DNA from: Pelagibius marinus
Lineage (GTDB): Bacteria; Pseudomonadota; Alphaproteobacteria; Kiloniellales; Kiloniellaceae
Length of the DNA stretch: 64,000 bases
Direction: 5' to 3'
Assembly: GCF_014925385.1 (NCBI RefSeq)
Contig: NZ_JACSDK010000011.1
Coordinates: 57,537 to 121,536, forward strand
The notes beneath the pieces are model-generated. The model was not told the DNA's origin, did not search any database, and saw nothing but the letters and a program-made list of their open reading frames with translations. Numbering within the stretch: the first letter of the stretch is position 1; the number at the start of each line of letters is the position of its first letter. Made by a program: the position numbers and the translations under genes. Below are positions 9,701 to 17,470 of the stretch, piece after piece.

Positions 9701-12700
9701 GCGGCGTCTGCCTCGATGCCGCGGACGACGTAGTCGACGAGGTCGGTGGCGGAGGTGTCGCCACTGCGCGTCACCGTCACCTCGTAGAAGGAGTTGCTTT
9801 CGTTGCCCTCTTCCACGGGGGCGGCAACGTTCAAGCCTATGTAGGTGGTTGCGGTGGCCTGAATCTCCGCGTCAGGCGTTGCCGCTGCTCCGTCGCCTGT
9901 TGTCTCTTCGACAGCAGCGGCGGAGGGAGCGACTGCGTCATCATTAACAATGATGGTGCTCGCTAAGCCGCGCGCGATACCGGTGCCGGCAGACGGATTG
10001 ACCAGCGTAACCGTGAAGGCCTCATGGCTCTCGACGGCCGCGTCGCCGGCGATGTCGATTGTCAGTGTCTTGCTGATTTCGCCCGGAACGAAGATAAGCG
10101 TGCCGGCGGGCAGGAGGCCACCGGCAAAATCGCTTGCGTCCGCTTCACTGCTGGATACCTGGTAGTCGACTGAAACGGTGCCGGTCGGATCGCCGTTGCG
10201 AGTGACGGTGAAGGTGAAGGCCGAAGAGCCGCTATCTCCTTCTGCGTCGAAGGGGCTGTCGGCCTGGATCGCAAACGATGGTGTATCGATAGTCTCATCT
10301 GAGCGGATCGTGCCGTTGGCGCTGCCGGCAGAAGAAGAGATCCCGGCATCGCCCGTAGGATTGCTGAGAGAGACCGTGAAGGTCTCCTGGCTTTCCAGCG
10401 TCACGTCGCCGGCAACATCGATGGTGATCGTTTTCTGGGTTTCGCCGACAGCAAAGGTGACGGACCCGCTGGGCAGGATACCGCCCGGGAAGTCATAGAA
10501 GTCCGCAACGCCGCCGGTTACGGCATAGTCCACTGACTGTTCGCTCGATGTGTCACCGTAGCGCTGAACCATGAAGGTGAAGGGCGTGGTGCCGACGTCG
10601 CCTTCGTCGTTGGTCGAGCCCACAAGGGTATGGATAGAAAAAGTGCTCGCCGGGGGCGCTGGATCGTCGTTCAGGATCGTGCCCTGCGCAGACCCTGAAA
10701 TAATCTCCGAGCCAAGCGACGGGTTGCTGAGCGTGACGTTGAACACTTCGTCCGACTCGAAGTCGGTATCGCCGACAATGTTGATGGTAAGTGTCTTACT
10801 CGCTTCGCCCGCCGCAAAGTTTAGGGTGCCGCTGGGTAGGCGACCAAGGAGGAAATCCGCCGTGCCGGCCGTGCCGTAGACGCCGTAATCTACCGAGCTT
10901 TCAACTGCTGTGTCGCCGCTGCGCGCCACTGTGAAGGTGAATGCTTTGGGGCCGAGGTCACCTTCTGCCTTGACGGCATCCAGGGCGCTGATCTCGTAGA
11001 AAGTGCCCGGCTCATCGTTGACGATCGTGCCGTTGGCCGTCGCGGCGGTGATGTCCGCGCCGCCCAGCGCATCGAAGAGCGCGACGGCAAAGTCTTCGCT
11101 GCCTTCCGACTCAACGTCGCCGGCGACCTGCACGGTGATGGTTCTGCTGGTTTCGCCGGCGGCGAAGAACAGCGCGCCGTGCGGCAGGATGCCGTAGGCG
11201 AAGTCGCCGGCATCCGTGTCGCCGGCGGTCACTTCATAGCTGACCAGGCCGGCCTTGGAGACATCGCCGCTGCGCGTCACCGTGAAGGTAAAGTCCGTCA
11301 GGCCGGCGTCACCCTCGGCCTTCACGGCATCCAGCGCGGCGATCGCGTAGGAGGTCGCGGCCGCTGCCGGATCGTCGTCGTCCAGGATGATGCCCACGGC
11401 GCCGGCGGTGGTGATCGCGGCGCCCGCCGAGGGGTTGGAAAGCACGACGCCGAAGCCTTCGTCGGTCTCGATGGCGATGTCGCCGGCCACCTCGATGGTG
11501 AGCGTCTTGCTGGTCTCGCCGGCGGCGAAGGCCAGGCTGCCGCTGGGGATCGTTCCGCCGACGAAGTCGCCGGCGTTGATGCCGCTGCCGGTGACGCTGT
11601 AGTCGACGCTGGCGGCCCCGCTGGTGTCACCGCTGCGTGTGACGGTGAAGCTGTAGGCCGTGGTGCCGGCATCGCCCTCGGCCTTGACGGCGTCGTCAGC
11701 GGCGATGGCGAAGAAGCTGTCGAAGGTGGTCGCGGCCGTCGCCACTGCGGGCGCGGACGCCGTGCCGGTCACCGTCACGTCGTCGATGGTGAGGTAGCTC
11801 GATTCGTCGCGCCAGGTCTTCTTGCTGTTGTAGAGGCCGATCGCCAGGGTGTGATCGCCGGCGGCCAGGGTGCCGAGGCTGGCCATGAAGGTCTGCAGGC
11901 CGGTGGTCTCGTCGGGGCCGCCGTTGCCGTTGCCGGCCATCTCGTCGACCACGATCGGGGTGCCGCCGTCGATGCTGACGAGCACCTGGGAGTACTCGTC
12001 GGCCTCGTACTGCTCCTCCATGATCATCTCGTAGAGGAAAGAGAGGTTGACCTCCATGTCCTCGTCCAGGGTGATGCTGGTCTCCCAGCCGCCGGTCATG
12101 CCGGTGATCACGGAGTTGTTGATGCCCCCCAGGGTGACGGTCAGCCCCTGGTCCTCCCAGCCGCCGTCGGCATAGGCCCCATTGTTGCCGCCGAAGAGGT
12201 CGTCCCGGTAGACGAACCCGCCGGTGTCGCCGCTGCCGTCGAAATCGGCCTGCAGCAGGACGACCGGGCCGCCGCCTGCGCTGTCGTCGTTCTCGATGGT
12301 GGCCTCGTCGCTGGGCAGGATGACCTGGCCGTTGGGTGGCACGCTGTTGATGGTCAGCTCGAAGGTCTCGTCCGCCTCGACCTCGATGTCGCCGGCGATC
12401 TGGATGGTGACGAGCTTGCTGGTTTCGCCGGCGCCGAAGAAGACGCTGCCGCCGGGCAGGCTGCCGCCCAGGAAGTCGCCGGCATCGGCCGGGTCGCCCC
12501 CGCTGCCGGCGACGCTGTAGTCGATGCTGTCGCCCTCGCTCAGGTCGCCGCTGCGGGTGATGAGGAAACTGTAGCTGGTGCCCCCGCTGTCGCCTTCGGC
12601 CTGCGACTTGTCGAGGGCGGTGACCTGGAAATAGGTGGGATCGCGCTCGCCGTCGACGGGGGCGGCCAGGTCCAGGATCGCTTCGCCCAGGGCCAGCACG

Positions 12701-13977
12701 TTCACGCGCTGGAAAGCGAGCCCGGTGTTGGTGACGTTGTCGTCCTCGTCGTCACCGTCGATGATGGTGTCGCCGGTGCCGTCGAGCAGCGCCTGGATCT
12801 CGTCGAAGCTCAGCTTGCGGCCGACCTCCTGCACCGCCAGTTCCTGGACCAGAGCGACGATGCCGGCGATGTGCGGCGCGGCCTGGCTGGTGCCGTGAAC
12901 CTGAACGAGTTCCTCGCCGGCGCCGGCGCCGGTGATGGCGGCGCCCGGCGCGAAGATATCGCTCAGTTCCGCGTCGCGCTGGCTGAAGGGGGTGATCTGG
13001 TCCGGCCCGGTGCTATAGGCGATGGCGCCGCTTTGATATTCCCAGCCGCCGGTGTCGGCGCTGTAGACCGCGCCCACGGAGAGCGAGTTGGGGTCGGCCG
13101 CCGGGTAGGAAACGCCCTGCACGGAGTTGAAGGGGAAGAAGTCGTTACCGGAGGACGAAACGACGATGACGTCCATGGCCGCCAGGGTCGCCATCTCGTC
13201 GCTGATGCCGAAAAGCTGCTGCGGGATGTCGTAGGCGGCGAAGTTGCCCAGCGACATGTTGACGCTGACGATGTTGTAGGCCTCGGCATTGGCGATGACC
13301 CATTGCAGGGCCGCTTCGACGTCGCCGAAGTCGCCGGAACCGCCGGCGTCGCTGAAGACCTTCAGGGCGGCGATGTTGGCGCCCGGCGCCATGCCGGTGT
13401 AGGTGGAGTCGGAGGAGGCGGCGATGCTGGCCACGTTGCTGCCGTGGCCGTCGAAGTCGCCGGCGTTGCCGTCGTTGTCGGCGAAGTCATACTGGTAGAC
13501 GATGCGGTCCGAGATGCCGTCGTTGTTCAGGTCGGGGCCGAAGAAGGGGTCGTCCAGGTCGATGCCGGTGTCCAGCACCGCGATGGTGTAGCCGCTGCCG
13601 TCGATGCCGGCGAAGCGGGCATCGAGGCGGAAGTCGTCGACCTGCACGAGCGGGCCCGAGACCGCGGTCTGCGGGCTGACACTGCCGGGATCGCCGACGG
13701 TGACGACCTCGCCGGTCAGATAGATCGGGATATCGGCGTTGCTGGTGTATTGGCTGACGGGATCGTCCGTCTCGTCCTGCCCGCGAGCAGCCTCCTTCGC
13801 GGCCGCCATGAAGCGCGGCGGGTTGAAGGTGACGCTTTGCGAGCCCGGCAGGCTGAGCCAGTCAAAGAGGTCGTAGGCGAAGCTTTCGGCAAAAGACTCC
13901 CTCAATTCCTCGAGGAATTCGCCGCGGGTACCAAGGGCGCTGCTGGCTTCATCGGAGGAACTGAAGAGCTTTTTCAT
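3793..13977 (-). CDS. Giant subtilisin-like protein with Calx-beta repeats
   Basis: A 3394-aa protein, probably secreted or on the cell surface. Residues about 120-440 form a peptidase S8 domain with an intact triad: Asp136 (AVLDTGID), His178 (DGHGSNVA) and Ser364 (GTSQAAPH), with oxyanion Asn278 (SSSGND). Then come about 18 Calx-beta repeats of roughly 115-122 aa, each with the pattern AxDAVKAEGDAG, FTFTVTRSGD, DFxGGxLPSGT, xGETSKTITI, GDTDFExDExF and GTILNDD; these bind calcium in known families. Four jelly-roll-like modules of about 150 aa interrupt them (after repeats 1, 13, 17 and 18), with conserved EADEYSQxLVSIDGG, DHSLAIGGYNxKKTW and TIDDV. There is no N-terminal signal peptide. The short C-terminus after the last module (ending ETELLATTGF) could be a type I secretion signal, but no T1SS genes are nearby. 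The ATG is the first start of the frame. Substrate is unknown; the repeats suggest an adhesin or matrix-binding protease. Confidence 0.85.
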   Translation of the reverse strand: MKKLFSSSDEASSALGTRGEFLEELRESFAESFAYDLFDWLSLPGSQSVTFNPPRFMAAAKEAARGQDETDDPVSQYTSNADIPIYLTGEVVTVGDPGSVSPQTAVSGPLVQVDDFRLDARFAGIDGSGYTIAVLDTGIDLDDPFFGPDLNNDGISDRIVYQYDFADNDGNAGDFDGHGSNVASIAASSDSTYTGMAPGANIAALKVFSDAGGSGDFGDVEAALQWVIANAEAYNIVSVNMSLGNFAAYDIPQQLFGISDEMATLAAMDVIVVSSSGNDFFPFNSVQGVSYPAADPNSLSVGAVYSADTGGWEYQSGAIAYSTGPDQITPFSQRDAELSDIFAPGAAITGAGAGEELVQVHGTSQAAPHIAGIVALVQELAVQEVGRKLSFDEIQALLDGTGDTIIDGDDEDDNVTNTGLAFQRVNVLALGEAILDLAAPVDGERDPTYFQVTALDKSQAEGDSGGTSYSFLITRSGDLSEGDSIDYSVAGSGGDPADAGDFLGGSLPGGSVFFGAGETSKLVTIQIAGDIEVEADETFELTINSVPPNGQVILPSDEATIENDDSAGGGPVVLLQADFDGSGDTGGFVYRDDLFGGNNGAYADGGWEDQGLTVTLGGINNSVITGMTGGWETSITLDEDMEVNLSFLYEMIMEEQYEADEYSQVLVSIDGGTPIVVDEMAGNGNGGPDETTGLQTFMASLGTLAAGDHTLAIGLYNSKKTWRDESSYLTIDDVTVTGTASAPAVATAATTFDSFFAIAADDAVKAEGDAGTTAYSFTVTRSGDTSGAASVDYSVTGSGINAGDFVGGTIPSGSLAFAAGETSKTLTIEVAGDIAIETDEGFGVVLSNPSAGAAITTAGAVGIILDDDDPAAAATSYAIAALDAVKAEGDAGLTDFTFTVTRSGDVSKAGLVSYEVTAGDTDAGDFAYGILPHGALFFAAGETSRTITVQVAGDVESEGSEDFAVALFDALGGADITAATANGTIVNDEPGTFYEISALDAVKAEGDLGPKAFTFTVARSGDTAVESSVDYGVYGTAGTADFLLGRLPSGTLNFAAGEASKTLTINIVGDTDFESDEVFNVTLSNPSLGSEIISGSAQGTILNDDPAPPASTFSIHTLVGSTNDEGDVGTTPFTFMVQRYGDTSSEQSVDYAVTGGVADFYDFPGGILPSGSVTFAVGETQKTITIDVAGDVTLESQETFTVSLSNPTGDAGISSSAGSANGTIRSDETIDTPSFAIQADSPFDAEGDSGSSAFTFTVTRNGDPTGTVSVDYQVSSSEADASDFAGGLLPAGTLIFVPGEISKTLTIDIAGDAAVESHEAFTVTLVNPSAGTGIARGLASTIIVNDDAVAPSAAAVEETTGDGAAATPDAEIQATATTYIGLNVAAPVEEGNESNSFYEVTVTRSGDTSATDLVDYVVRGIEADAADFPGGVFPSGTISFAPGEIKTILRIEIAGDTTLEMDETFQVDLFPQTPTTVFNYNYGTGTIVNDDPISASVALSIEVSSGWTPEGNSGLVEHKVEITRSGDLSEAGWVDYAVSGYGADPADPDDFVGGFLPQGRIYFLAGDESKTFSLYTVGDRTEEALEEFSVTIVDTSGDWFLLNNNAVGGIFNDDPPPLLNTLSIAPLDAVKAEGDAGATTFTFEITRGGAAEGTTTVHYQVYDKQFYGDVEANDFAGDILPAGTVVFADGETSKTVSVEVSGDTLFELFEDFVIRIYADEGDTRVLDSQAVGIIQNDDAAPGISSFAIAATDAVKAEGSSGTTPFTFEVTRSGDTTSSGSVDYRFSSSSQSLDATRDDFANLPTQAQTIYFDPGETSKTITLEVNGDTDGERDENFALELVNPSFNASITTATASATILNDDVWVPDSYFSIAATNAVKVEGNAGLNTFTFTVTRSGDTSSLEYVDYAVTGGPADAEDFYYEPSGTLAFSPGITSRTISISVAGDTQVENSEDFIVSLSNPSPDAGIDVASATGTILNDDGLPPGDTYFAIVANGTSKSEGNSGSTPFTFTVSRIGDVSAAGSIDYSVIGSDVDGSDFVGGTLPSGTLSFLANQTSKTLTIYVQGDSVAEYSEDFSVLLENPSSGSEILLGVANATIINDDIGGPPTSFLWIRATDPAHEEGDADTTTFTFGIERRGDYHPAGSVDYYVSARTADASDFPGGVLPSGTVFFAEGETFKTITIEVAGDTDFESNEEFGITLTNPSDGLDVALDSARGTIFNDDAPPPGESAVLLEADFNTGSGGMDGFNYFDGALGISGGSNYVHGNYTGEDLRIWLGGVDNNEVNGASGGWKNDFYVPEAMEVTLTFDYRMAQSGEMDTGEFTQLLFNIDGGPVQLVDQLDGDSGSSDNDFVDPTTYQVSLGVLEEGYHTLVLGGYLNHKDAINEESEIFFDNVVVTGDFPQPVATSFAIAAEDAVKAEGDAGSTAFTFTVTRSGDTSGAGSVDWAVSGAAVDGADFGGSLPSGTVGFAAGEVSKTITVNVAGDTDFEGDEVFTVTLSNPSAGSEITIATADGTILNDDPAPPSTFFALAAEDAVKAEGDASSTAFTFTVSRSGDFSGAGSVDWTVTSSEADGSDFLGGNLPSGTVSFAAGEASKTITVNVAGDTDFEADEDFTVTLSNPSAGSEITTPSAGGTILNDDPAPPSTFFALAAEDAVKAEGDAGTTAFTFTVTRSGDTSGADSVDYAVQAPTTALEAGADDFLGGVLPSGTVSFAAGETSKLITLQVVGDTDIEADELIWIRLSNPSAGAQIISVSAEGTILNDDSAPPPTVLAIAAEDAVKAEGDAGTTAYSFTVTRSGDTSGAESVDWAVSGSDVNSADFGGSLPGGTVNFAAGEVSKTVNVNVAGDTDFEADETFTVTLSNSSAGSAITTASAEGTILNDDTPPVGPVTVIDESFDSDSGSFTYADNSFGGSAGGDADGSWDSGALRVDLGGGSNTTVTDMSGGWTTSFTLDTESEVSLSFLYELTQSEQYEADEYSQLLVSIDGGAPILVDSLTGNGNGGGAQSTGPQTFSAVLGVLAAGDHSLTIGGFNNKKTWSDEFTDLTIDDVTATATPTAPPEPIDTSYAIAADNAVLSEGDAGTTIFTFTVTRSGDLVQNGSVDFTVVGSGGAAADADDFLGGLLPGGSIIFDTPGVSEATISIEVVGDTDFEADEGFTVILSNPAVGGEITGASAGGTILNDDPEPTGPVTLVEADFNAGGDTGGFVYSDGVFGGPASQSDADGNWSGGALTIDLGAGSNSTVTDMSGAWEIDFSLAADMDVYLTFSYELLISTQYEADEYSQVLVSIDGGAPITVDELFGDGNGGPDQTTGLQAAALDLGSLAAGDHSLAIGGYNSKKTWSDEYTEITIDDVLVIGTPPAGGSEAAPAGLVTGGGAEAQPLGLSETELLATTGF
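5330..6760 (-). repeat. Recently expanded tandem Calx-beta repeats 14-17
   Basis: Inside the giant protease gene four consecutive repeats are much more alike at DNA level than the others. The same marker (TTGACCGCG/A-TC-C/T-TCGGCGG, encoding EDAVKA) recurs at 5639, 6011, 6371 and 6728, i.e. at spacings of 372, 360 and 357 bp, all multiples of three. A block around 6011-6088 and one around 6371-6448 are nearly identical over about 78 bp. This indicates recent in-frame duplication; the middle of the gene (about 7.3-10.9 kb) carries older, diverged repeats. Confidence 0.85.
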
Positions 13978-14370
13978 GGACTACGACTGACCTTCAAAAG
14001 ACTGGGCAAAGATCCGGGAGGTAGGGGGCTGGAAGCGCACGGTTTCGCGGGCGGCGGGCGGGCAAGCCGCAGCACAGCCTGTGTGGCCGGGCCGGAGACC
14101 CGCACAGCGGCCTCCGCCAGGCGGAATTCGTGGATATCGCCCGATCAACGTCGCTCCCCCCTTGTGCCGACGTATGGCTAAGGAAAGCTTAACGGTCCGC
14201 AATCTGTAATTGAAGACTTCAATTGAAGAAATCTCCGTGACGCTCGCGTAATTGGTGGGTTTCCGGAGAAAACTCACAATCGGTTATATCGTTGGACGTG
14301 ATCGAGAAGCGCTTCGGGCCGCCCATATATGGTTAACGGGAGGCTGTGAAGGGTGATGTCGTGAGGGGCG
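13978..14370. other. Non-coding gap upstream of the giant protease
   Basis: This 393-bp gap lies between the protease start (reading left) and the 3' end of pcaB (also reading left), so it should hold the protease promoter. Its right half is AT-richer and contains the inverted repeat at 14208-14224. No convincing gene is visible; short open frames here have no family-like sequence. Confidence 0.5.
14208..14224. promoter_or_regulatory. 17-bp inverted repeat, candidate operator
   Basis: AATTGAAG-A-CTTCAATT is a perfect 8-bp inverted repeat around one base. It is immediately followed by another GAAG, so that 14217-14228 is itself a perfect 12-bp palindrome (CTTCAATTGAAG). It sits about 230 bp upstream of the giant protease start in the only AT-rich part of the gap, which is where an operator for that gene could be. 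The binding protein is unknown, and the site could be coincidental. Confidence 0.4.
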
Positions 14371-15708
14371 TCAGCGCCGCTGGTGCAGGACGCGGTCGAT
14401 GAAGGCCTCGGCGGCGCCAAGCTGCAGTGCCGGATCGGCCAGGGCCTGCCACTCGACGGGCGCCTCGCTGCGCTCGGCGAGGATCTCCATGAGGGGCCGG
14501 CCGGAGGCGATGGCTTCCTTGCAGGCGTCTTTCACCAGGGCCTGGGCCTCGGGGCGGGGCAGGTGGGCCGAGAGGGCGAAGCTCGCCGCCTCCGCCAGGG
14601 TCAGGCCGCCGGTGGCCTCGATATTGGCGCGCATCTTCGCGCGGTCGACCTGCAGGCCGTCCAGCAGCTCCAGCGACCGGCGCAGGGCCGCGCCAGTGGC
14701 GACCAGCATCTGCGGCAGGACCAGCCATTCCATCTGCCAGGCGACGCCGTCGCGCTCGTGGGCGTGGAAGGATGTCATCTGCATCTGCCCGGTCAGGCCC
14801 GCCACGTGGCGGGTGAGGGAGAGCACGGCTTCCGAGCGCACCGGGTTCTGCTTCTGCGGCAGGGTGGAGGAGCCGCCACCGGCTCCTTCGCGCAGCTCGC
14901 CCACCTCGTTCTGGCACAGCAGCAGGATATCGCCGGCCAGCTTGCCGAGGCTGCCGCTGACCAGGCCCAGCCAGTTGCCGAGTTCCACCAGGCCGTCGCG
15001 CTGGCTGTGCCAGGGCAGGGGCGGCAGCGCCAGGCCCAGTTCCTTGGCGAGCGCTGCTTCCACGGTTGTGCCGCGCTCGCCGAGCGCGGAGAGATTGCCG
15101 GCCGCGCCGCCGAAGCTCAGCACTTCCAGGCGTGGGCGCAGTTCGGCCAGACGCGCGCGGTGACGGTCGAGCGGCGCCAGCCAGCCAGCGACCTTGAGGC
15201 CGAAGGACGTCGGCGTCGCCTGCTGGCCGCGGGTGCGCGCCAGCATGACGGTGGTGCGCTCGGCGTCGGCCAGCTTGGCCAGGCTGTCGCCCAGCTCCAG
15301 GAGCCGTTTGTCGAAGATGTCTAGGATGCGGCGCAGGCGCAGGACGAGCCCCGTGTCCATGACGTCCTGAGTAGTCGTCCCCCAGTGCACGTAGTGTGCC
15401 GCCTCTCCGCCCCCCTCTTGTTCGGCGACCGCCTTTCGCAGTTCGGCGACCAGGGCCGGTACCGGGATGCCGTCGCGGGCCGAGTCCTCGGCCAGGGCGG
15501 CCGGGTCGATCTCCAGCTTTTCGGCCACCGCCGCGATGCGCGCGGCGGCGTCTTCCGGGATGATCCCGCTGCGCCCTTCGGCCTGCGCCAGCGCCGCTTC
15601 AAAGACCAGCATGGCGCGAAGCTGCGCGCGGTCGTCCAGCAGCTCCGCCGTCTCCGCGTCGGAGAGCAGCGGGGCCAGGAAGGCGCTGTCGAAAGGCAGG
15701 AGGCTCAT
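14371..15708 (-). CDS. pcaB: 3-carboxy-cis,cis-muconate cycloisomerase
   Basis: A 445-aa member of the fumarase/argininosuccinate-lyase superfamily that lactonises 3-carboxy-cis,cis-muconate to 4-carboxymuconolactone, the step after ring cleavage by PcaGH. The superfamily signature is seen as GGGSSTLPQKQNPVRSE (about residues 281-297). HYVHWGTTTQDVMDT and TRGQQATPTSFGLKVA are the other two conserved substrate-binding regions, and FHAHERDGVAWQMEW is typical of PcaB. It starts 10 bp after pcaG and is the last gene of pcaDCHGB, read leftward. Length is normal for the long alphaproteobacterial form. Confidence 0.93.
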   Translation of the reverse strand: MSLLPFDSAFLAPLLSDAETAELLDDRAQLRAMLVFEAALAQAEGRSGIIPEDAAARIAAVAEKLEIDPAALAEDSARDGIPVPALVAELRKAVAEQEGGGEAAHYVHWGTTTQDVMDTGLVLRLRRILDIFDKRLLELGDSLAKLADAERTTVMLARTRGQQATPTSFGLKVAGWLAPLDRHRARLAELRPRLEVLSFGGAAGNLSALGERGTTVEAALAKELGLALPPLPWHSQRDGLVELGNWLGLVSGSLGKLAGDILLLCQNEVGELREGAGGGSSTLPQKQNPVRSEAVLSLTRHVAGLTGQMQMTSFHAHERDGVAWQMEWLVLPQMLVATGAALRRSLELLDGLQVDRAKMRANIEATGGLTLAEAASFALSAHLPRPEAQALVKDACKEAIASGRPLMEILAERSEAPVEWQALADPALQLGAAEAFIDRVLHQRR

Positions 15709-15718
15709 CGAGGGCTCG

Positions 15719-16321
15719 TCACACGTCGAAGAAGACAGTTTCGTTTTCGCCCTGCATGTGGATGTCGAAGCGGTAGACCACGGTGCCGCCCGACTCTTCC
15801 CGTGCGGCGACCAGGGTGTCGCGGCGGTCTTCGGGCACGCTTAGCAGCACTGGATCCTTCGCATTGGCATCGGCTTCGTCGGCGAAGTAGATGCGGGTGT
15901 AGAGGTGGCTCAAGAGTCCGCGCATGAAGACGATGACGTTGATGTGCGGAGCCTGGGAGTCATCGACCGCGCCGGGCTTCACGCTGTCGAAGATGAAGCG
16001 ATTTTCCGGGTCGGTGCCGGTGCCGCAGCGCCCGAAGCCCTTGAAGGCGATGTTGCCGCGCCCCTTGTTGTAGCTTGGATCGGCCGGGTGGGCGTAGCGC
16101 CCCTGCGGATCGGCCTGCCAGATCTCGATCATGGCGTCGTCGATCGCCTCGCCCTTGCCGTCCAGCACGCGGCCCTCGATGCGGATCTGCCGGCCCTCGA
16201 CATCGGGGGTGCGCAGGTCCGGCGAGGCGATGGAGGCCAGCGGGTAGCCGTACTGTTCCGGGGTCAGGCCGTAGGCGAAGTAGGGGCCGACGGTCTGCGA
16301 AGGGGTTTGTCCTTTGGTCAT
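15719..16321 (-). CDS. pcaG: Protocatechuate 3,4-dioxygenase alpha subunit
   Basis: A 200-aa subunit of the intradiol dioxygenase that opens protocatechuate to 3-carboxy-cis,cis-muconate using non-heme Fe(III). QTVGPYFAYGL at the N-terminus, the VLDGKGEAIDDAMIEIWQADPQGRY-type beta-strand segment (about residues 51-76) and SQAPHINVIVFMRGLLSHLYTRIYF are characteristic of PcaG; the iron ligands are supplied by the beta subunit. It lies 10 bp after pcaH in the same operon. The start codon gives the usual short N-terminus (MTKGQTPSQTVGPYF). Confidence 0.95.
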   Translation of the reverse strand: MTKGQTPSQTVGPYFAYGLTPEQYGYPLASIASPDLRTPDVEGRQIRIEGRVLDGKGEAIDDAMIEIWQADPQGRYAHPADPSYNKGRGNIAFKGFGRCGTGTDPENRFIFDSVKPGAVDDSQAPHINVIVFMRGLLSHLYTRIYFADEADANAKDPVLLSVPEDRRDTLVAAREESGGTVVYRFDIHMQGENETVFFDV

Positions 16322-16331
16322 TGGTCTTGCC

Positions 16332-17045
16332 TCACGCCGTTTCCATCGGGGTTTCCCAGGGCCCGCGCAGCACGATGTCGAAGCGGTAGCCCAGCGCGAA
16401 CTCCTCCTCCGTCAGCGACAGGTCGAACTCCGAGATCAGGCGGTCGCGCGCTTTCTCCGGCGAGGACAGGAAGATCGGGTCGAGGTCCAGCAGCGGGTCG
16501 CCCGGGAAGTACATCTGCGTCACCAGCCGCGTCGCGATGCTGGGGCCGAAGAGCGAGAAGTGGATGTGGTTGGGCCGCCAGGCGTTGGGGTGGTTGCCCC
16601 AGGGATAGGCGCCGGGCTTGACGGAGTAGAAGCGGTAGACGCCCTGGTCGTCGGTGACGCAGCGCCCGCCGCCGAAGAAGTTGGGATCCAGCGGCGCGTT
16701 GTGCTGGTCCACCTTGTGGACGTAGCGCCCGGCGGCGTTTGCCTGCCAGACCTCGACCAGCATGTTGGGCTGCGGCCGGCCGAGCTCGTCGACCACCTTG
16801 CCGGAGACGATGATGCGCTCGCCCAGCGGCTCGCCGTCCTTGCGGCCGTTCTTGGTCAGGTCATTGTCCAGCTCGCCGAGGGAATCCTGGCCGAAGACCG
16901 GGCCGGTCAGCTCGGACAGGCTCTGCCGGATCGGAATCAGCGGCTTGGTGGCGCCGCGCAGGGGCGTGGACTTGTAGTCGGGGGCGATGATCGGAGGGTG
17001 CGAACTCCAATCGCGTGGTGAGTAGGGTTTGGGGGGCGTGGTCAT
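16332..17045 (-). CDS. pcaH: Protocatechuate 3,4-dioxygenase beta subunit
   Basis: A 237-aa catalytic subunit. The intradiol dioxygenase iron site is visible: Tyr in NAAGRYVHKVDQHNAP, Tyr in KPGAYPWGNHPN and the HIHFSLFG pair of histidines following NAWRPN. The signature LVEVWQANAAGRY marks the intradiol family, and the N-terminal YKSTPLRGATKPLIPI segment is the usual PcaH_N region. Its start overlaps the pcaC stop (ATGA at 17042-17045), so translation is coupled. PcaH and PcaG assemble as an (alpha-beta)n complex in the cytoplasm. Confidence 0.96.
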   Translation of the reverse strand: MTTPPKPYSPRDWSSHPPIIAPDYKSTPLRGATKPLIPIRQSLSELTGPVFGQDSLGELDNDLTKNGRKDGEPLGERIIVSGKVVDELGRPQPNMLVEVWQANAAGRYVHKVDQHNAPLDPNFFGGGRCVTDDQGVYRFYSVKPGAYPWGNHPNAWRPNHIHFSLFGPSIATRLVTQMYFPGDPLLDLDPIFLSSPEKARDRLISEFDLSLTEEEFALGYRFDIVLRGPWETPMETA

Positions 17046-17470
17046 TTCCGGGTCTCCTGCTTGCCTTGTTTGTTGTCCCCACCCATTTCTTCGAGCGTCT
17101 GCTGTGCCACTTTGAAGGCCTGGTTGGCCGCCGGCACGCCGGCATAGACGGCGACGTGCAGCAGCGCTTCCTTGATGTCCTCGGGGCTGGCCCCGGTGTT
17201 GGCGCTGGCGCGCACGTGCATGGCGACTTCCTCGAAGTGGCCACCGGCGGCCAGCAGCGCGATGGTGATCATGCTGCGCTCGCGCCGGGTCAGGCCGGGG
17301 CGCGACCAGACCGAGCCCCAGGCGCCTTCGGTGATGAAGTCCAGGAAGTCGGCGTTGAAGCCGCTGCGTTTGGCGTCGGAGGCGGCGACGTAGGCCTCGC
17401 CCAGCACCTCGCTGCGGGTCTTGCGGCCGGCGCTCCTGCGCGTGTCGTCAGAACCTGTGCTCTTAGACAA
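17042..17470 (-). CDS. pcaC: 4-carboxymuconolactone decarboxylase
   Basis: A 142-aa AhpD-like decarboxylase that converts 4-carboxymuconolactone to 3-oxoadipate enol-lactone. Family features in order are GEAYVAASDAKRSGFNADFLDFITEGAWGSVW (given here as positions 26-57), LTRRERSMITIALLAA, GHFEEVAMHVRASANTGASPEDIKE and HVAVYAGVPAANQAF. It overlaps the 3' end of pcaD by 8 bp and the start of pcaH by 4 bp. The C-terminus is slightly extended and lysine-rich. No fusion with pcaD is present, unlike PcaL of some actinobacteria. Confidence 0.94.
   Translation of the reverse strand: MSKSTGSDDTRRSAGRKTRSEVLGEAYVAASDAKRSGFNADFLDFITEGAWGSVWSRPGLTRRERSMITIALLAAGGHFEEVAMHVRASANTGASPEDIKEALLHVAVYAGVPAANQAFKVAQQTLEEMGGDNKQGKQETRK

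Noticed and set aside
11179..14181. 1000-codon open frame on the + strand opposite the protease domain
   Set aside because: Same reason: antisense to well-supported peptidase S8 and Calx-beta sequence, low-complexity composition.
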